From: Blasia pusilla
Lineage: Eukaryota; Marchantiophyta; Marchantiopsida; Blasiales
Direction: 5' to 3'
DNA length: 64,000 nucleotides
Assembly (NCBI GenBank): GCA_050084515.1
Contig: CM114275.1
Span: 9,362,001 to 9,426,000 of the forward strand
Shown here piece by piece: positions 52,690 to 64,000 of this stretch. The notes beneath the pieces were generated by a model that made no database searches, was not told where the DNA came from, and saw only the letters and a program-made list of their open reading frames with translations. The position numbers and the translations under genes were made by a program. Positions within the stretch are counted from its first letter, which is position 1; every line of letters starts with the position of its first letter.

Positions 52690-55600
52690 ATTATGGATCT
52701 TGTGGGATCCATAATTTACCTTTATGGAAAACCAATCCTTGAGCCTTCTGTACTTTGTTGGCCTGAATAGCAACTGCCATTTCTTCATCCTCCTTTGTGG
52801 CTTTGGATAACTTTTTCCACCAACTTAAGTGAATCTCCACTTCATATATGTTATTCATATGTGGTATACGAGTCAATCCGTCTGCCAACTACTTCTTTCC
52901 TTCCACATAGACAATTTTCATCGTGAATTATTGTCACCATTCTGCCCATTGAATGTGGCGTTTGGAGAGCTGCTTTTGGGACTCTAAGTAGACCAAGGGT
53001 TTGTGATCAGTCTCCACCATAAACTCCTTATCGCCCAAGTAATATTTCCAATGTTTGGTTGCCAACACAATAGCGAGTTCTTCTCGCTCAATTGTATGGT
53101 AGTTTTGCTCCGTTGGCAATAGCTTGCGAGAAAAGAAGGCAATAGGATATCATCTATCCTCCCATTCTTGTTGTAGTACTCTTCCAATGCTAGTACCTGA
53201 AGCATCTGTGGCCAACTTGATGGGTCGATTAGGATCATACCACTTCAAAATAGGGGCTTTAATCAAAGCATCATTTAATGATTGAAAAGAAATATCTTGT
53301 GATGTGCCCCAAATTTTTTGTCCTTTCCCTAGTAAAGCCGTCAAGGATTGTACAATTTGAGCAAAACTTTTGACACATCTTCGATAGAATCCTGTTAACC
53401 CTAGAAAAAACTCTTCAATTGAGTTTGATCCTTAGGTGCACTCCATTTTTGGATCGCTTTTATCTTCTCATTCATCACTTGAATGCCTTCTGCGCTTACC
53501 CGATGCCCTAGATAATCTACTTGTGTCTTACCAAACTCACATTTTGAAGCTTTAGCAAACAACTGATTATCTCTTATGATTTGAAGGACTTCTCGTAAAT
53601 GATTTATATGCTCCTCTATGGTTTTACTATAGACTAAGATATCATCTAAGATAAGAATACAATGATAATCTTGTCTAAATATGGACGAAACATATCATTC
53701 ATTAGGCCCATAAAGGTTGCATGTGCATTAGTAAGACCAAATGGCATGACCAAGTATTCAAATTGTCCATACCTAGTACAAAAAGCAGTTTTGGGCACAT
53801 CTTCATCTGTAATTCGAATTTGGTTGGAGCCGCTTCTAAGGTCAAGTTTGGTGAAGTATTTTGCTCCTTGTAGCTGGTCGAAAAAATAATCCATTCTTGG
53901 AAATCGATATTTGTTTTTGACTGTTTGTTGATTCAGTGCTCAATAGTTGATACACAATCGCATGCTTCCATCCTTCTTTTTTCACAAAAAGGAAAGGGAC
54001 TCCATATAGCGAGACGCTTGGTTGGATGAAGCCATTCTGAAACATCTCCTCCACTTGGGCTTTGCATTCTTCTAATTCCCAGCTAAGCGGTAAGGAGCCT
54101 TTTACATGGTAATATGATTCTTGGAAGGACCTCAATCTTGTGGTCTACCCTCCGTTTGGGTGGTAACCCTGATGGTAAATCATTTGGGAATATATTTTTA
54201 TATTCCTCTAATACTTTCTCAACTCGTCTGGTATCTTTGAATATATTTTCAAACCACCAACATCTCTTTTTAAACCTAGGAAACATACATCTTGATGTTT
54301 GATGGCGGTTTTTCCTATTTCATATAGGGGTAGGGTTCTAGGAGGTGATCTGACTCTATCTTTGTAAAGCTTCCACTCTCAGGTCTTCACAATCTTTTTT
54401 CTCCAATCTACCTCTAGATTACACTGTTCAATCCAAGGCATTCCCAAGATAACATCATAACGTGCTACTCTAATGACCTGATACTTTCCTATCCTCAACT
54501 CTATCCTTCGAGGAAGCTTCTCAATCTTCTTTTTTTCCCGTTAGGCAATTCTACCTCTTCTTTTAAATCCCTCTCTAAAGCTAAGCCCAATTTCATAGTT
54601 ATGGCTCTTGAAAGGAAGTTTTCTGTTCCCCAGGATCAATCAACACTCTAACTTGGGATCCTTCTACTTTCCCATCTATAATAATGAGACACGTTTCTCC
54701 TCTCTTCAAACCATTTACCTCTAGATGTTTTTGTCGGCCCTCGCGTTTTCTCCCTTTTTTGGAACCAATTTATCCGCGAGGCGCGATTACTGGTGGTTGG
54801 CGTTTCGCTGAGGTTCGCCGTCTTTGTCATCTTCGTGCATGTGTCCTCCTTCAAGATGATTAAGAAGGCAACGATATGGCCTATTTTTGAGCCTACAAAG
54901 ATAAAAATTCATGGCTATATGACCATATCTACCACACTCAAAACATTGGCGTGTATCTCTTCGGACTTTGAATTCTCTCCCTCATCTAGGAATCCTGACC
55001 CTGTCGATTCGAGGAGCAATCCCTTGTATGTTGGGATTCTGATATCTCTATATTGGCATCCTTCCATCATACCTTTGCGGCGTATAACCATCTCATGCTC
55101 GAAGGTTACCCAATTCCATGGGTGTCATGGCACGGGTTATACACTAGTGTATAATGATTTAACTCTTAAATCAATTCTGAAAGATCTTCTTAGTTAAGAG
55201 AGCCAAGGGTTGTTCGTGGAAGCAACCATCTCTCCTCCTCCTTCGTACAGCTTTGCCATACGTTGGGCACATGTGATTGCTTCATTGATATCTTTTGGAT
55301 TATCTCGAATCGCCTCTTGACTCACCTTCCTCTTCAAACCTCTCTTGAACAAATCGAGAGCTTCTTGACCACTCATGTCACGGATTTTTATCTACAAGTC
55401 ACGAAACTCTTCGATATAGTCCTCCACAGTACCTTTCTATTCCAGTGGCCATAATTTCATTCTAGCAGTGAGGATTGGATCCACATCTTGGAAATTTTGC
55501 AGCAGCCCTTGCTTCATTTCGTTCCATGTGATTTTTTGAGTTGTTTCAGTCAAGGATCTCTCCCATCCTTGATACCATTGCAATGCTCAATCGGTTAACC

Positions 55601-55868
55601 AAGATCTTACGAACATCCGTGCAATATGATCATCAATGTTGAAAAGGGATAAATGGATTTCCATCCGAGTGATGCAACCCTCTAATACCCCCATGGCTTG
55701 ACTTTCTTTGTACAGTTCTACCTTGCATGCCTTTATCATTTTCAATATCAATTATGCTTGAGCATTCATCTTCATCACTCTTTGTGTTGCTTGGGCCTCC
55801 AATGCTCGTGCCCTTAAGGTTTCGTCACTCTCCCCTGAAGTTACGACACTCGTGGTATCCATCTCCAT
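52690..55868 (-). mobile_element. Second Ty3/gypsy retrotransposon relic, minus strand
   Basis: Read on the minus strand from the gag start at about 55868 (MEMDTTSVVTSG), the order is gag (ALDLFKRGLKRKVSQEA near 55350), a zinc knuckle CFECGRYGH whose last Cys is lost (about 54940), protease end YDVILGMPWIEQCNLE (about 54445), RT ([30 protein letters not shown] and [10 protein letters not shown], with the YLDD box changed, about 53650-53860), RNase H (IKLATDASGTSIGRVLQQ and ETDHKPLVYLESQ, about 53000-53225) and the start of integrase (VFHKGKLWIPQD, about 52700). Stops and frameshifts are many, and the integrase core and 3' LTR are missing. It is unrelated in detail to the methyltransferase element and carries no extra domain that I can see. 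Confidence 0.85.
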
Positions 55869-56353
55869 CCCACCTATCGGAAGATCTCTCTCTCTAAGAA
55901 ATTTGTATTGTAGTTTGGAAACTTTTTTGTTAGGGTTTTGATACACGGACACGAGAGGGAAACGGTCACAAGGTGCGGGAGAGATAGATGCGGGAGAGAG
56001 AGTCTCAACAATCGAAGAGACGAAAAAGAGAGGCAAGAGCGGGCGCACTTGTGAACACAGCAAAAACTTTTTGGCCGGAGTCGAAGAGAGTATATTGCGT
56101 GAGAGATTTCTCTATCTCTCATTCATTGGGTAGTTTAAATCATTTCTCACCCAACTGACTTTGTCGTGCGCTACAAAATCCTCTTCGTTATTGGGACTCT
56201 TGGAATTTTAACTCGCACGGCAATGGAGTGCTTTGGCTCAAAAAGTACACTCACTATTAATGCACACGGAAATCAACACTGGGAAAGTTGAACTTCAAAG
56301 AGATCGTCCTCTGCTCGGACCGCACCTACAACACACAACTACGTCTTCATGTG

Positions 56354-56488
<135 letters not shown>

Positions 56489-56529
56489 TTCTGACCGAAG
56501 CAACTTCTTGCGTTTATTCTTGGACTTGG

Positions 56530-56780
56530 TTTTGACTTTGATCAAATGCAACTCTCAACTCTCTCAATTCACGAATCATATCCCTCAAAGCTTCTTCCAT
56601 GATCGCTTTGAATTTCTCCTGACCCTTTACTATCACTCTAATATAAGATCAAGATATACACATGCCAATTTCGCATAATATGGACTACAAAAGGCAGTGT
56701 TGACGCAATGACTTCATCATAATACTCTTGGCCAAACTTCCTCACCATAAACTCTCTATATGCCATCTTAGGTTCACACT
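56530..56780 (-). pseudogene. Relic of an unknown repeated ORF (partner at 33.5 kb)
   Basis: On the minus strand, 56641-56780 encodes KMAYREFMVRKFG, then YDEVIASTLPFV and NWHVY, matching the plus-strand relic at 33509-33697. A neighbouring frame toward 56530 gives KFKAIMEEALRDMIRELREL, a charged helical stretch that could be its C-terminus or the beginning of a gag. No family was recognised. Confidence 0.4.
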
Positions 56781-58514
56781 TGTGGGAAATCCCATCGCCC
56801 GCTCCCGGCATTGGGTTCCACCCACTGTTAGGAGACTAGGGGAGGGGGGCGGATGTGGGATCTTGGTGTACATGCATGAGTCTATTTTTTATATGTGTAT
56901 TTTCTACTCGTTTGTTGGGAACATGGATATTGTGTGTTGTGTCAATATGATCAAGAATGCTGATTGTATAGAAATAAGTATGCACCCAAGAAGTGATTCA
57001 AAGATCACCATATCTCTAATTGATTCTCATTGTGTGGCATGTTGGTACGGTTATGCATATACAAGTGTTATGCCTCATGAATCTGAGTATATGTGACAAT
57101 TATTTATGGTATATAACGATGTGTATGTGCGCAACACTCCTCTTGTTCCTCTCAAACATCGCTTGTGCACATTGACACTCATGACTCAAACCTGGCATGT
57201 CACATTACTATCTACAATGACCCTCTATTATGGAAGCCTTGATCAGTGCCATGGGGGATTTAATGAAGACCTTCTCAATCACCACAAAGTGACCCTTGGA
57301 GGGCTTTGAATAAACTAAACCCATTGTTTTTCAAAACGCAAGCAAACTTGGCTGCTTTGGCCCTTGTATTAACATATCTCAATAAGCCCACACTTCCCCA
57401 TACGTAACTCCAGATTCTATCCAAGGGCCATTAGCCCTCCGTACTACTTTTTGCTACTTTCGGGGTTTAGGAAGTAAGAGAACCAAATCCTCTTTTTAAA
57501 AATTTTTGTACTACTAGTGACTGTCGATGCTATACTAATGATCCTAATGATGAATACCCTCTCTTGCACCCCTTTGTCTATATTAGTTTGATGGGACTAA
57601 CTAATTAGATACCGCAATAAGAGACCACTCCAAACAACAAAATGTCAAATTGTGAAGTGATCGTTGACAAGAGGTTCGTTCATAGATATGATTATTAATT
57701 CTAAATATTTTTTAAGAAAAAACACACATATTCGAGACCAAAAAAATAGGTCATAGGGTTGATTGAGATGACTTATTGTCATCATCGGAGCATTTTTGAG
57801 GCGCTTCCCTCCGAACATATTTCCCTTCCATGGCTATTTCTCGCGGGCATGGGCGGAGGGACGGGAGGACGCGGAGGCGCTCTACGGGATGGCGGCGGGC
57901 CTGGTGAAGGATGGGACGGATTTTGATGGTGGGATGGAGGATGGAGGGGGATCATGTGTTATATCAAAACGGAGATATCGACTTCCTCTACATTTTGATC
58001 TGTAGCGTCAATCTTATAGTGAAGTATTTCTCATTTTATTTTGTTTTGTAGATTTTTGCTTTTTTAGGGTTTCTCATGTAGGTATTAGGGTCCTCTTCGT
58101 TGTCTCGTTTCATTTTCATGCCTTGAATGTTTCCAAGACAACTCATGTCGTTATTCCACACCACCCCTTTTTTCTCTATGTCCTTATCTTGTAGCCACAC
58201 ATGTTTCTCGCTCACGTTTGACCCATGTTTTTCTCCCTTATCCCAGTCTATTCCCATCTATTTTTTCCCCATCTATTCTCTTTCCATATCATTAGTACCT
58301 CCATACTATCTCTACATTGTTTTGGGAAGGGGTTGGGCCATAGGTCCTAGGTCAAGATGGTAGATCAGAATTCATACTAGGGAGAGCATTTCCGTGGACG
58401 AGAAGAGAGTCGATTACCATTAGGGCTAGTTCGAATGGGGGTTGTGGGGCGGATTTTGGTGGGGTTTGTCTCTCGAGTTTGATGGAGGGGGTCATGTTCT
58501 TTTATTGGTGAGAG
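56781..58514. other. Intergenic, no confident gene
   Basis: Mostly AT-rich. A GC-rich patch at about 57800-57960 lies inside a 70-residue open frame with a Gly/Asp-rich C-terminal half, without a recognisable domain. Confidence 0.3.
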
Positions 58515-61500
58515 GTGTCCATGCCTGGACCCACATCGGTCCCTCGCGTAGGGGCTCGTGAGTTGTCTAGCCGGGATACGAAATGCCCTTGTTGTCCCGA
58601 ATTCTTCACTCGTTCAGGAATTCTGAACCATTTAGCGGCTAAACATCATGACTTTGATAGATTTGGATGGGTGGTTCCTCTAGTCGATCATGGATGCTCA
58701 CCGGTGCTTCATGCATCATCGCCCCTCCCGAGGCATGGGAGTGGTTGAGGTCCCACCTTGGCAGCATCACAGGTCTCTTTGAGACCCGTTTTCTCTGCCT
58801 GAGGTTGTTTCATAGGATCCCCCATGCTATTCGGGATGAGCTTTGCCAGTCTTTCCTCCTTCCCTTATCTAGGATCCCGCTTGATCCTATGGATGAGCTC
58901 TCGTGGTATCTACTACTTCTCCTTCCACGATGGTGTCCTCGCTATACCCGAGGAGGGAAGGCTGGCCATAGAGAGGTTGTGGCCCGATTGCGGCGCTTCC
59001 GAGGAGCCTTCCCTTCGGGCCCTCACACTCGATAGTGCTAAGAGGATAGCTAGCCTAATATACGAATTTCCAGCCCAGTCTGGTGATTGGGAGTCTCTGC
59101 AGAGCGAGTTCGTGGCATATGCTAGAGGTAGCACTCCACGTGGTTTCCCAACGGACGATCTTGTGCTGCCAGATTGCAACGATGTAGGACACTTGGGCAA
59201 GCCAGGGAGTACTCGCGAGCGGCTCGTGCGCTCCGCCCTATGGATATGGCTCCTCATTCCGCTGTTACCATCGACGCCCTCCGAAGGCTACACCTCGTCC
59301 AACGGTTGACATCCCAACATTTGTACATGACTTCCATCCTGACACGACCTTATGCCTAGACCCATCCCTCTTTGCATGAGCACTCGGGCGTTCCCCTAGG
59401 ATAGCAGCTGGAGGGTTGTCCGGTATGATGTACGAACACCTTCGTGATTGCTTTCCCCCCGAGGACTTTGCTAGCGGCTTTTCTGAGTTGCTTCAGGTTG
59501 CCTCTCACCTAGCTTAGGGGAGAGTGCCAACAGCAATAGCCCAGGTATTGGGGGCGGGGCGACTTTTGGCGTAAACGAAGGAGGGTGGAGGGATCCGTCC
59601 GATTGCCATAGGAGAGGTGCTCTTGCGGTTGGTGAGTCGCACTATTGCTTTGCAGTTCCGAGAGGCTTTCCACTCACATCTGAGTCCGCACCAGTTCGGA
59701 GTTGCCATGCCAGATGGTTGTGAGGCTGTAGCCTTAGGTTTGAGGGCTTGTTTAGATATACATCCCGAGTGGGTGGTTCTCCAAGTTGATGTGGAGAACG
59801 CCTTTAACTCAGTGTCTTGGGCAGCTATCTTCATGGAGCTGAGAGACGTAGGGGGTCCCATAGCGAGTCAAATTCCCTTCGTGCATGCTTTTTATGGGGC
59901 CCCCTCGGCTCCCTATTTTCACCACGGTAGGTTTGAGGAGGAGGTCACGGTCTTGGAGTCTGCTACTGAGACGCGTCAGGGTGATCCCTTGGATGGTGCA
60001 TTGTTTGCTTTGGCTCATTATTGAGCGGTTCTTTCTACGGTGGAGGCTTTTTCGGGTTGCATTTTCCCTTTGTTGGCAGATAATACTCACATTGTTGGCC
60101 CTAGAGACTTGGTTGTTCCTGCATTTCAGCACTTTTCAGCACAGTTGGCACATGTTGGCCTGGCGATGAAGATGGGAAAGTGCAAGGCTTGGTCTTCATT
60201 AGGCTTATCAGCGGATATTCATTAACCCGACGGTTTTTTGACACCTGCTGAAGGGCTTCCCGTCTTGGGAGTCCCACTCGGGAGCCACAACTTTGTATCA
60301 AGTTTTGTGGAGGCGGCTCTTACCGAGGATCTTCTCCATGTCGACGATCTCACGAGGATTGGTGACCCTCAAGTAGCTTATGGAATCCTCTTGTCATGTT
60401 TTTCCCGTAGACCTGGTTATCTGTGTAGAAATGTGTGGGCGACTAGCCATATTTCTTCCTTGTACAGATCCTTTGATAGAAAGATTATGCAGGCGTTTGG
60501 GGATCCTCTAGGACCCGGCTCATTAGAGTGCCCGGCGGGGGAGTTAGCTCGTAGACAGGCTTCTTGGCCGATTGCCTTTGGTGGAGTAGGTCTCATAGCG
60601 ATTGAGTTAGTGGCGTCTTTAGCCTTTTTAGGGAGTTGGGCGACTGTAGCACCCCTCCTTTGCTCCCGATTTTTGGTTAGGGATAGACCGCTACTTTTAC
60701 AGTACATTTCCCAGGTTGAGGATGGTCTTTTCCCACTTCAGTCTTCACTCACAGCTTGTAGAGACTCCCTTCTTGTTGAGGGTAGAGCAGTTCTTTCCGC
60801 TTTCTCTTCCCTAGTTACCTCCTGACAGTCCGGGCTCCAATCTTCTTTGATGGAAGCCCACTTTGATGCATTGTTTAGAGCTACTATGTCGGACGGGAAT
60901 ATCCCCATGGAGGTTCGGGCCCGTATTCGCTCTTGCTCCAGAAAGGGGGCAGGCTCATGGATGGGGGCTCGTGCCATCATCCCGGCTTTCCGCATCGCAC
61001 CACTTACCTACACTACAGCGATGAGGTTTCGACTGGGCTTGCCCCAACCAACGGTGGTTGGTTAGACACATTGCGAGTGTCGCGGGAGTCTGGATCCACT
61101 TGGTGTGCATTTAGCACGGTGTCCAGTTGGGGGTGAGAGGATAGCCACTCACGATGCAGTGCGGGATATTATATTCTCTATTGCTCGGGAGAATGGATTC
61201 CATGTACAAAGAGAGAGGCATCACTCGATGCGGGATTCCCTTAACTGTGTTGATCTCTACATGACGAGGGAGTCTGAGGTGGTGGTAGCAGATGTTGTAG
61301 TGACCGATCCTACGCGGGAGGCGGTGCGAGCCCAAGTGGTAGCACAAGGGAGATTGCTACAAGGAGCGGCGGCGGAGGTCAAGAAGACCCACATTTATAG
61401 TCGACTTCATGACAAACATCAATTTATCCCCCTAGCCATTGAGATGTACGGGGCGATGGGGGAGAGGTTTGACTCGTTCCTTACGGATTGCGCCCATCAT

Positions 61501-61707
61501 CTCGAGTCGAGAAATGGGTTGTCCTTAGCCACTACGATACTTTATTGTAGGCAACGGGTCTCCATAGCTTTGCAGCGCGCCCAGGCAAATAGGCTTCTAC
61601 GGCGGGCTCACGCGGTTGGAGATGCCAATGCTAGAGGCCCGCTTCGTAGTAATCATAGTTCTCTAGGTGTTACTGATATTGTCTCTACTGTTGGTGATTT
61701 TGGTCAT
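58515..61707 (+). mobile_element. Non-LTR retrotransposon with C2H2 finger, RT, zinc knuckle and restriction-like endonuclease (R2-type architecture), decayed
   Basis: An N-terminal C2H2 finger (C-x2-C-x11-H-x4-H, 58584-58646) is followed by a conserved but frameshifted linker. Then comes RT in one frame from 59410: GGLSGMMYEHL, IRPIAIGEVLLRLVSR, QVDVENAFNSVSW, ETRQGDPLDGALFALAH, LLADNTHIVGP (the A-D-D box reads A-D-N), and a thumb region to about 60820. A CECRGSLDPLGVHLARC zinc knuckle (61072-61122) precedes an endonuclease-like domain with VDLYMTRESEVVVADVVVTD and a later K-K-x-x-x-Y (about 61230-61395). The order finger-RT-CCHC-endonuclease is that of R2/NeSL-type elements. In-frame stops at about 59515, 59572, 60022, 60223, 60823 and 61063 and the altered RT box make this copy dead. 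The ends were not defined and no poly(A) or 3' repeat was identified. Confidence 0.75.
61130..61707 (+). CDS. Restriction-like endonuclease domain of the non-LTR element
   Basis: Directly after the zinc knuckle, the frame is open for about 190 residues. The core reads CVDLYMTRESEVVVADVVVT, i.e. an Asp, a short beta stretch, then A-D-V-x-V, as in PD-(D/E)xK nucleases. KKTHIYSRLHDKHQF follows about 45 residues later with the Lys and Tyr typical of the R2 endonuclease. The canonical Pro of the PD pair is Val here. PLAIEMYGAMGERFDSFL is a conserved-looking C-terminal segment. By analogy with R2, this domain would nick target DNA for target-primed reverse transcription. It is the best-preserved part of the element. 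Confidence 0.65.
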
Positions 61708-61710
61708 TAG

Positions 61711-64000
61711 AGGGGAAGGCCCCCTTCTTTCTCCTCGGGGCCGATTCTGGCCTCTTGAGGTCTATTTTTTGGCTCTCTATGCCCCCTCATTTGTATCGTG
61801 ATAGGTTCCCCATCCTTTTTTCTACATATATTTTATTTCCTCTTATTGTCTAGCATTACAACAAGCCGAAATCACCTCCGTCCAAATCTCACTAACAAAA
61901 GTCGTGCTTCGAAGAGGATCGACATAAATGACAATGATTAAAGACAACAGTATGATCGACTCTCCATCCGCTCCACATATCGGAATCGAATACTCCAGAG
62001 GTAAAATTTCCCGGGATCGGCATACAAAGAAGCGCTTGGTACAACCGGCGAATCCTCTCTTTGCACGGCTTTCCCGGCTCTGCTCCACCCCGTTCCCTCC
62101 ACGTGATCATGGCGGAAGGAACTTGTTGGTGGCAAACTGAACATGGAGCAAGCGGTGGGCCGGTGAGATGAGCCATTTGGACATGATTCTGTCTCCCGTA
62201 CGTACGACGGGGGGAAGCTGAGATCTACCCGTAAAATCGAGGCCGTGAGGAAAACGAGTCGTCGTGATGGCGCAGGACGAGTCACGATTGTTGCGAGAGA
62301 GAAGATGTCTTCGTCGCGGGAACTGCAGAGAAAAAGAGTGGCCGAGCTTTTCTTCTCTTGCGCGTGTGTCGTAGTGCCGAGTGTTTCTGACGGAGTCACG
62401 GAGGTGATTTCTAATCGAAATTCGAATCTACCACAGCAGTGGATACCCCGAAGAAAGGAAGAAATAGTGCAACTGTGGAACAGATCGGGAGGTCTGGTCA
62501 TGATCACTCACACGTTCGAGGGGCGAGTCGCGACAAGAAACGGCGAACGGCAGTGTTCTTCCCCTCGCGGCGGAAAGCTTCCCGTCGGGGATTCGGAGAG
62601 TGTTAGGGTTTAGGTCTGTCCGCAGGACTGCCGCTGTGTCTCTCGACTCTCCAACTGGCTGTCACCAACTTCGCTTCCTTGCGTTTTATTGGTGTGTATT
62701 CTTGGGGACCCATTCTTGACTCCGCTGGCCCGTTGGACATCTTAAAAAGACGAGTTGGTGAAGGGCTGCTGTCCTTTCCTTAACTTCTGGGCCCCACGGA
62801 CCGCACGGACCAATAGAAAATCGAGCAGCCTGCACATTTCGAGGGAATTCGTGGACATTTGAAGCCCTTATGAGACACTTGGATACAATTGTCAATATTT
62901 GGGCCGGGAACGTTGAGTCTGGTCATGTTCTCGACGATGCGAAAGAAAATGTCCCCGTCTCCTTAGTCTGGACAGCCTGCTGGAATTGTCCTCTTGGTCA
63001 GGCTGGATTGGGACATCTTTGTTACTCGTTCGACCATCCGTTGCGTACAGGTCGTAGAATACGACCAATCACGCTACGGTTAGCCCATGCCTTTCTCCTG
63101 CGTGAGCCGATTCAATAGGGCCACTCATTTCCTTCCGACGGGGGACAAATACGCGTTTAGTATTGGGGAGGAAATTGCAGTTTAGTTCACACGATTTATT
63201 GAATAATAATAATTTCTTATACAAATAAATAAAAAAATTATATGGTCTGAAAGAGGACAAAACCTCTTTCGGACGTTCCTAAAAATCGCCGTTTACGGAA
63301 ACGGGAGCCGAATGTAGCGACCCGTTTCTTCAAACGAGCATTCGCCGTTGCCGCGACTCCCGGGGCTTCCCATTCCATTTTAACGAGCCATACCCGAATT
63401 ACTGCTCGAGTTCTTACAAGTATCCGTATTTCTTGTGCGAGTATAATGTGGTTCATTCACATTTTAGCAGGACTTTTGGTTAAGTTTTCAGATTTAATGG
63501 GATGATAATTGAAATGTAAATTTTCAAACAAACACGTTTCGGATGGTGAACATAACAAAACTACAGATTGGTTGTGTTGTTAAGAAATGCGAGACGTTTT
63601 ATAAATATATTGTGATTTTCTTCAAATTTTATTTATAAATTCTATAAAATTTCTCTTTTAGTTTCGCGAAATATTTTAAGTAATCATGGGTTTTTTTTAC
63701 TTAGACTTTATTCTATATTTTATTTTATTTTACTTTTGAATCTAATATGTTTCGGTACATCACCCGGAAACTCAAATGATTAATTGCATCCCCCTTTTCC
63801 GTCTAAGCTAATATTTGTGTTAGCTTATGATACCACGTGTCCTTATGTTATGTGCATGGCCTCTTCCTATTGGGCCAACACTTTTTCACAACGGATTTGC
63901 GCCCAATGCATGCAAATGCTAGTTTGTATAATTTCTTGTACAATGCATGAAAGTAGTATAATTTCTTGCAAAGCCCCGTAAAAATAACACTACATGGAGT
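61711..64000. other. Right end: GC-rich patch (62.0-63.1 kb) then AT-rich DNA, no confident gene
   Basis: Open frames overlap on both strands at 61938-62507 (minus) and 62245-62613 (plus) without recognisable domains. CpG density and a switch back to AT-rich at about 63150 resemble the leader regions of MurA and PP2A B55, so this may be the promoter or first exon of a gene beyond the window. The AT-rich tail from 63180 shows nothing. Confidence 0.3.

Noticed and set aside
61938-62613. 189- and 122-residue frames on opposite strands
   Set aside because: They overlap each other in a CpG-rich patch and neither has a recognisable domain.

Overview
This window looks like nuclear DNA of a streptophyte, most likely a seedless land plant or a close algal relative. 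Genes are split by GT-AG introns. Long AT-rich stretches are filled with decayed retrotransposons, Helitron traces and microsatellites. One gene is an intact, intron-containing MurA, the first committed enzyme of peptidoglycan synthesis. Green lineages with a peptidoglycan-related plastid wall (mosses, lycophytes, ferns, some charophytes) keep this gene; most flowering plants have lost the full pathway. I cannot name the species from sequence alone.

Three host genes are supported. (1) Bases 922-1077 on the minus strand are a first coding exon resembling plant PP2A B''-type (EF-hand) regulatory subunits; the rest lies off the left edge or was not found. (2) Bases 6352-9432 on the plus strand encode MurA in six exons. 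All junctions keep phase and the catalytic residues are present. (3) Bases 39680-48479 on the plus strand encode a complete PP2A B55 WD40 subunit in 14 exons (522 aa).

Most of the rest is mobile DNA. The standout is at about 24.2-30.7 kb: a decayed Ty3/gypsy-like retrotransposon. It carries, in order, gag with a zinc knuckle, a full-length C5 cytosine DNA methyltransferase domain of DNMT3-like layout in the same frame as the start of the RT segment, reverse transcriptase, part of RNase H, a fragment of the integrase zinc-binding region, and a PHD finger. A much older relic of the same methyltransferase lies at 50.5-50.7 kb and a related gag relic at 20.2-20.7 kb (minus), so this is a resident family rather than a single accident. 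A second, unrelated Ty3/gypsy relic occupies 52.7-55.9 kb (minus). A non-LTR element at 58.5-61.7 kb combines a C2H2 finger, RT, a zinc knuckle and a restriction-like endonuclease, the R2-type architecture that is unusual in plants. A Helitron/Pif1 helicase remnant sits at 34.6-34.9 kb, and two diverged LTR-like repeats lie in opposite orientation at 2.5-3.3 and 32.6-33.4 kb.

Layout: 0-1.1 kb PP2A B'' exon; 1.1-5.5 kb repeats; 5.5-9.6 kb MurA with a GC-rich leader; 9.6-24.2 kb no confident gene (short repeats, ambiguous open frames at 12-15 kb); 24.2-30.7 kb methyltransferase retroelement; 30.7-38.8 kb AT-rich repeats and relics; 38.9-48.5 kb PP2A B55 and its leader; 48.5-52.7 kb tandem duplication, hairpin and methyltransferase relic; 52.7-56.8 kb gypsy relic, a 129-bp CT tract and another relic; 58.5-61.7 kb endonuclease LINE; 61.7-64 kb a GC-rich patch, then AT-rich DNA.
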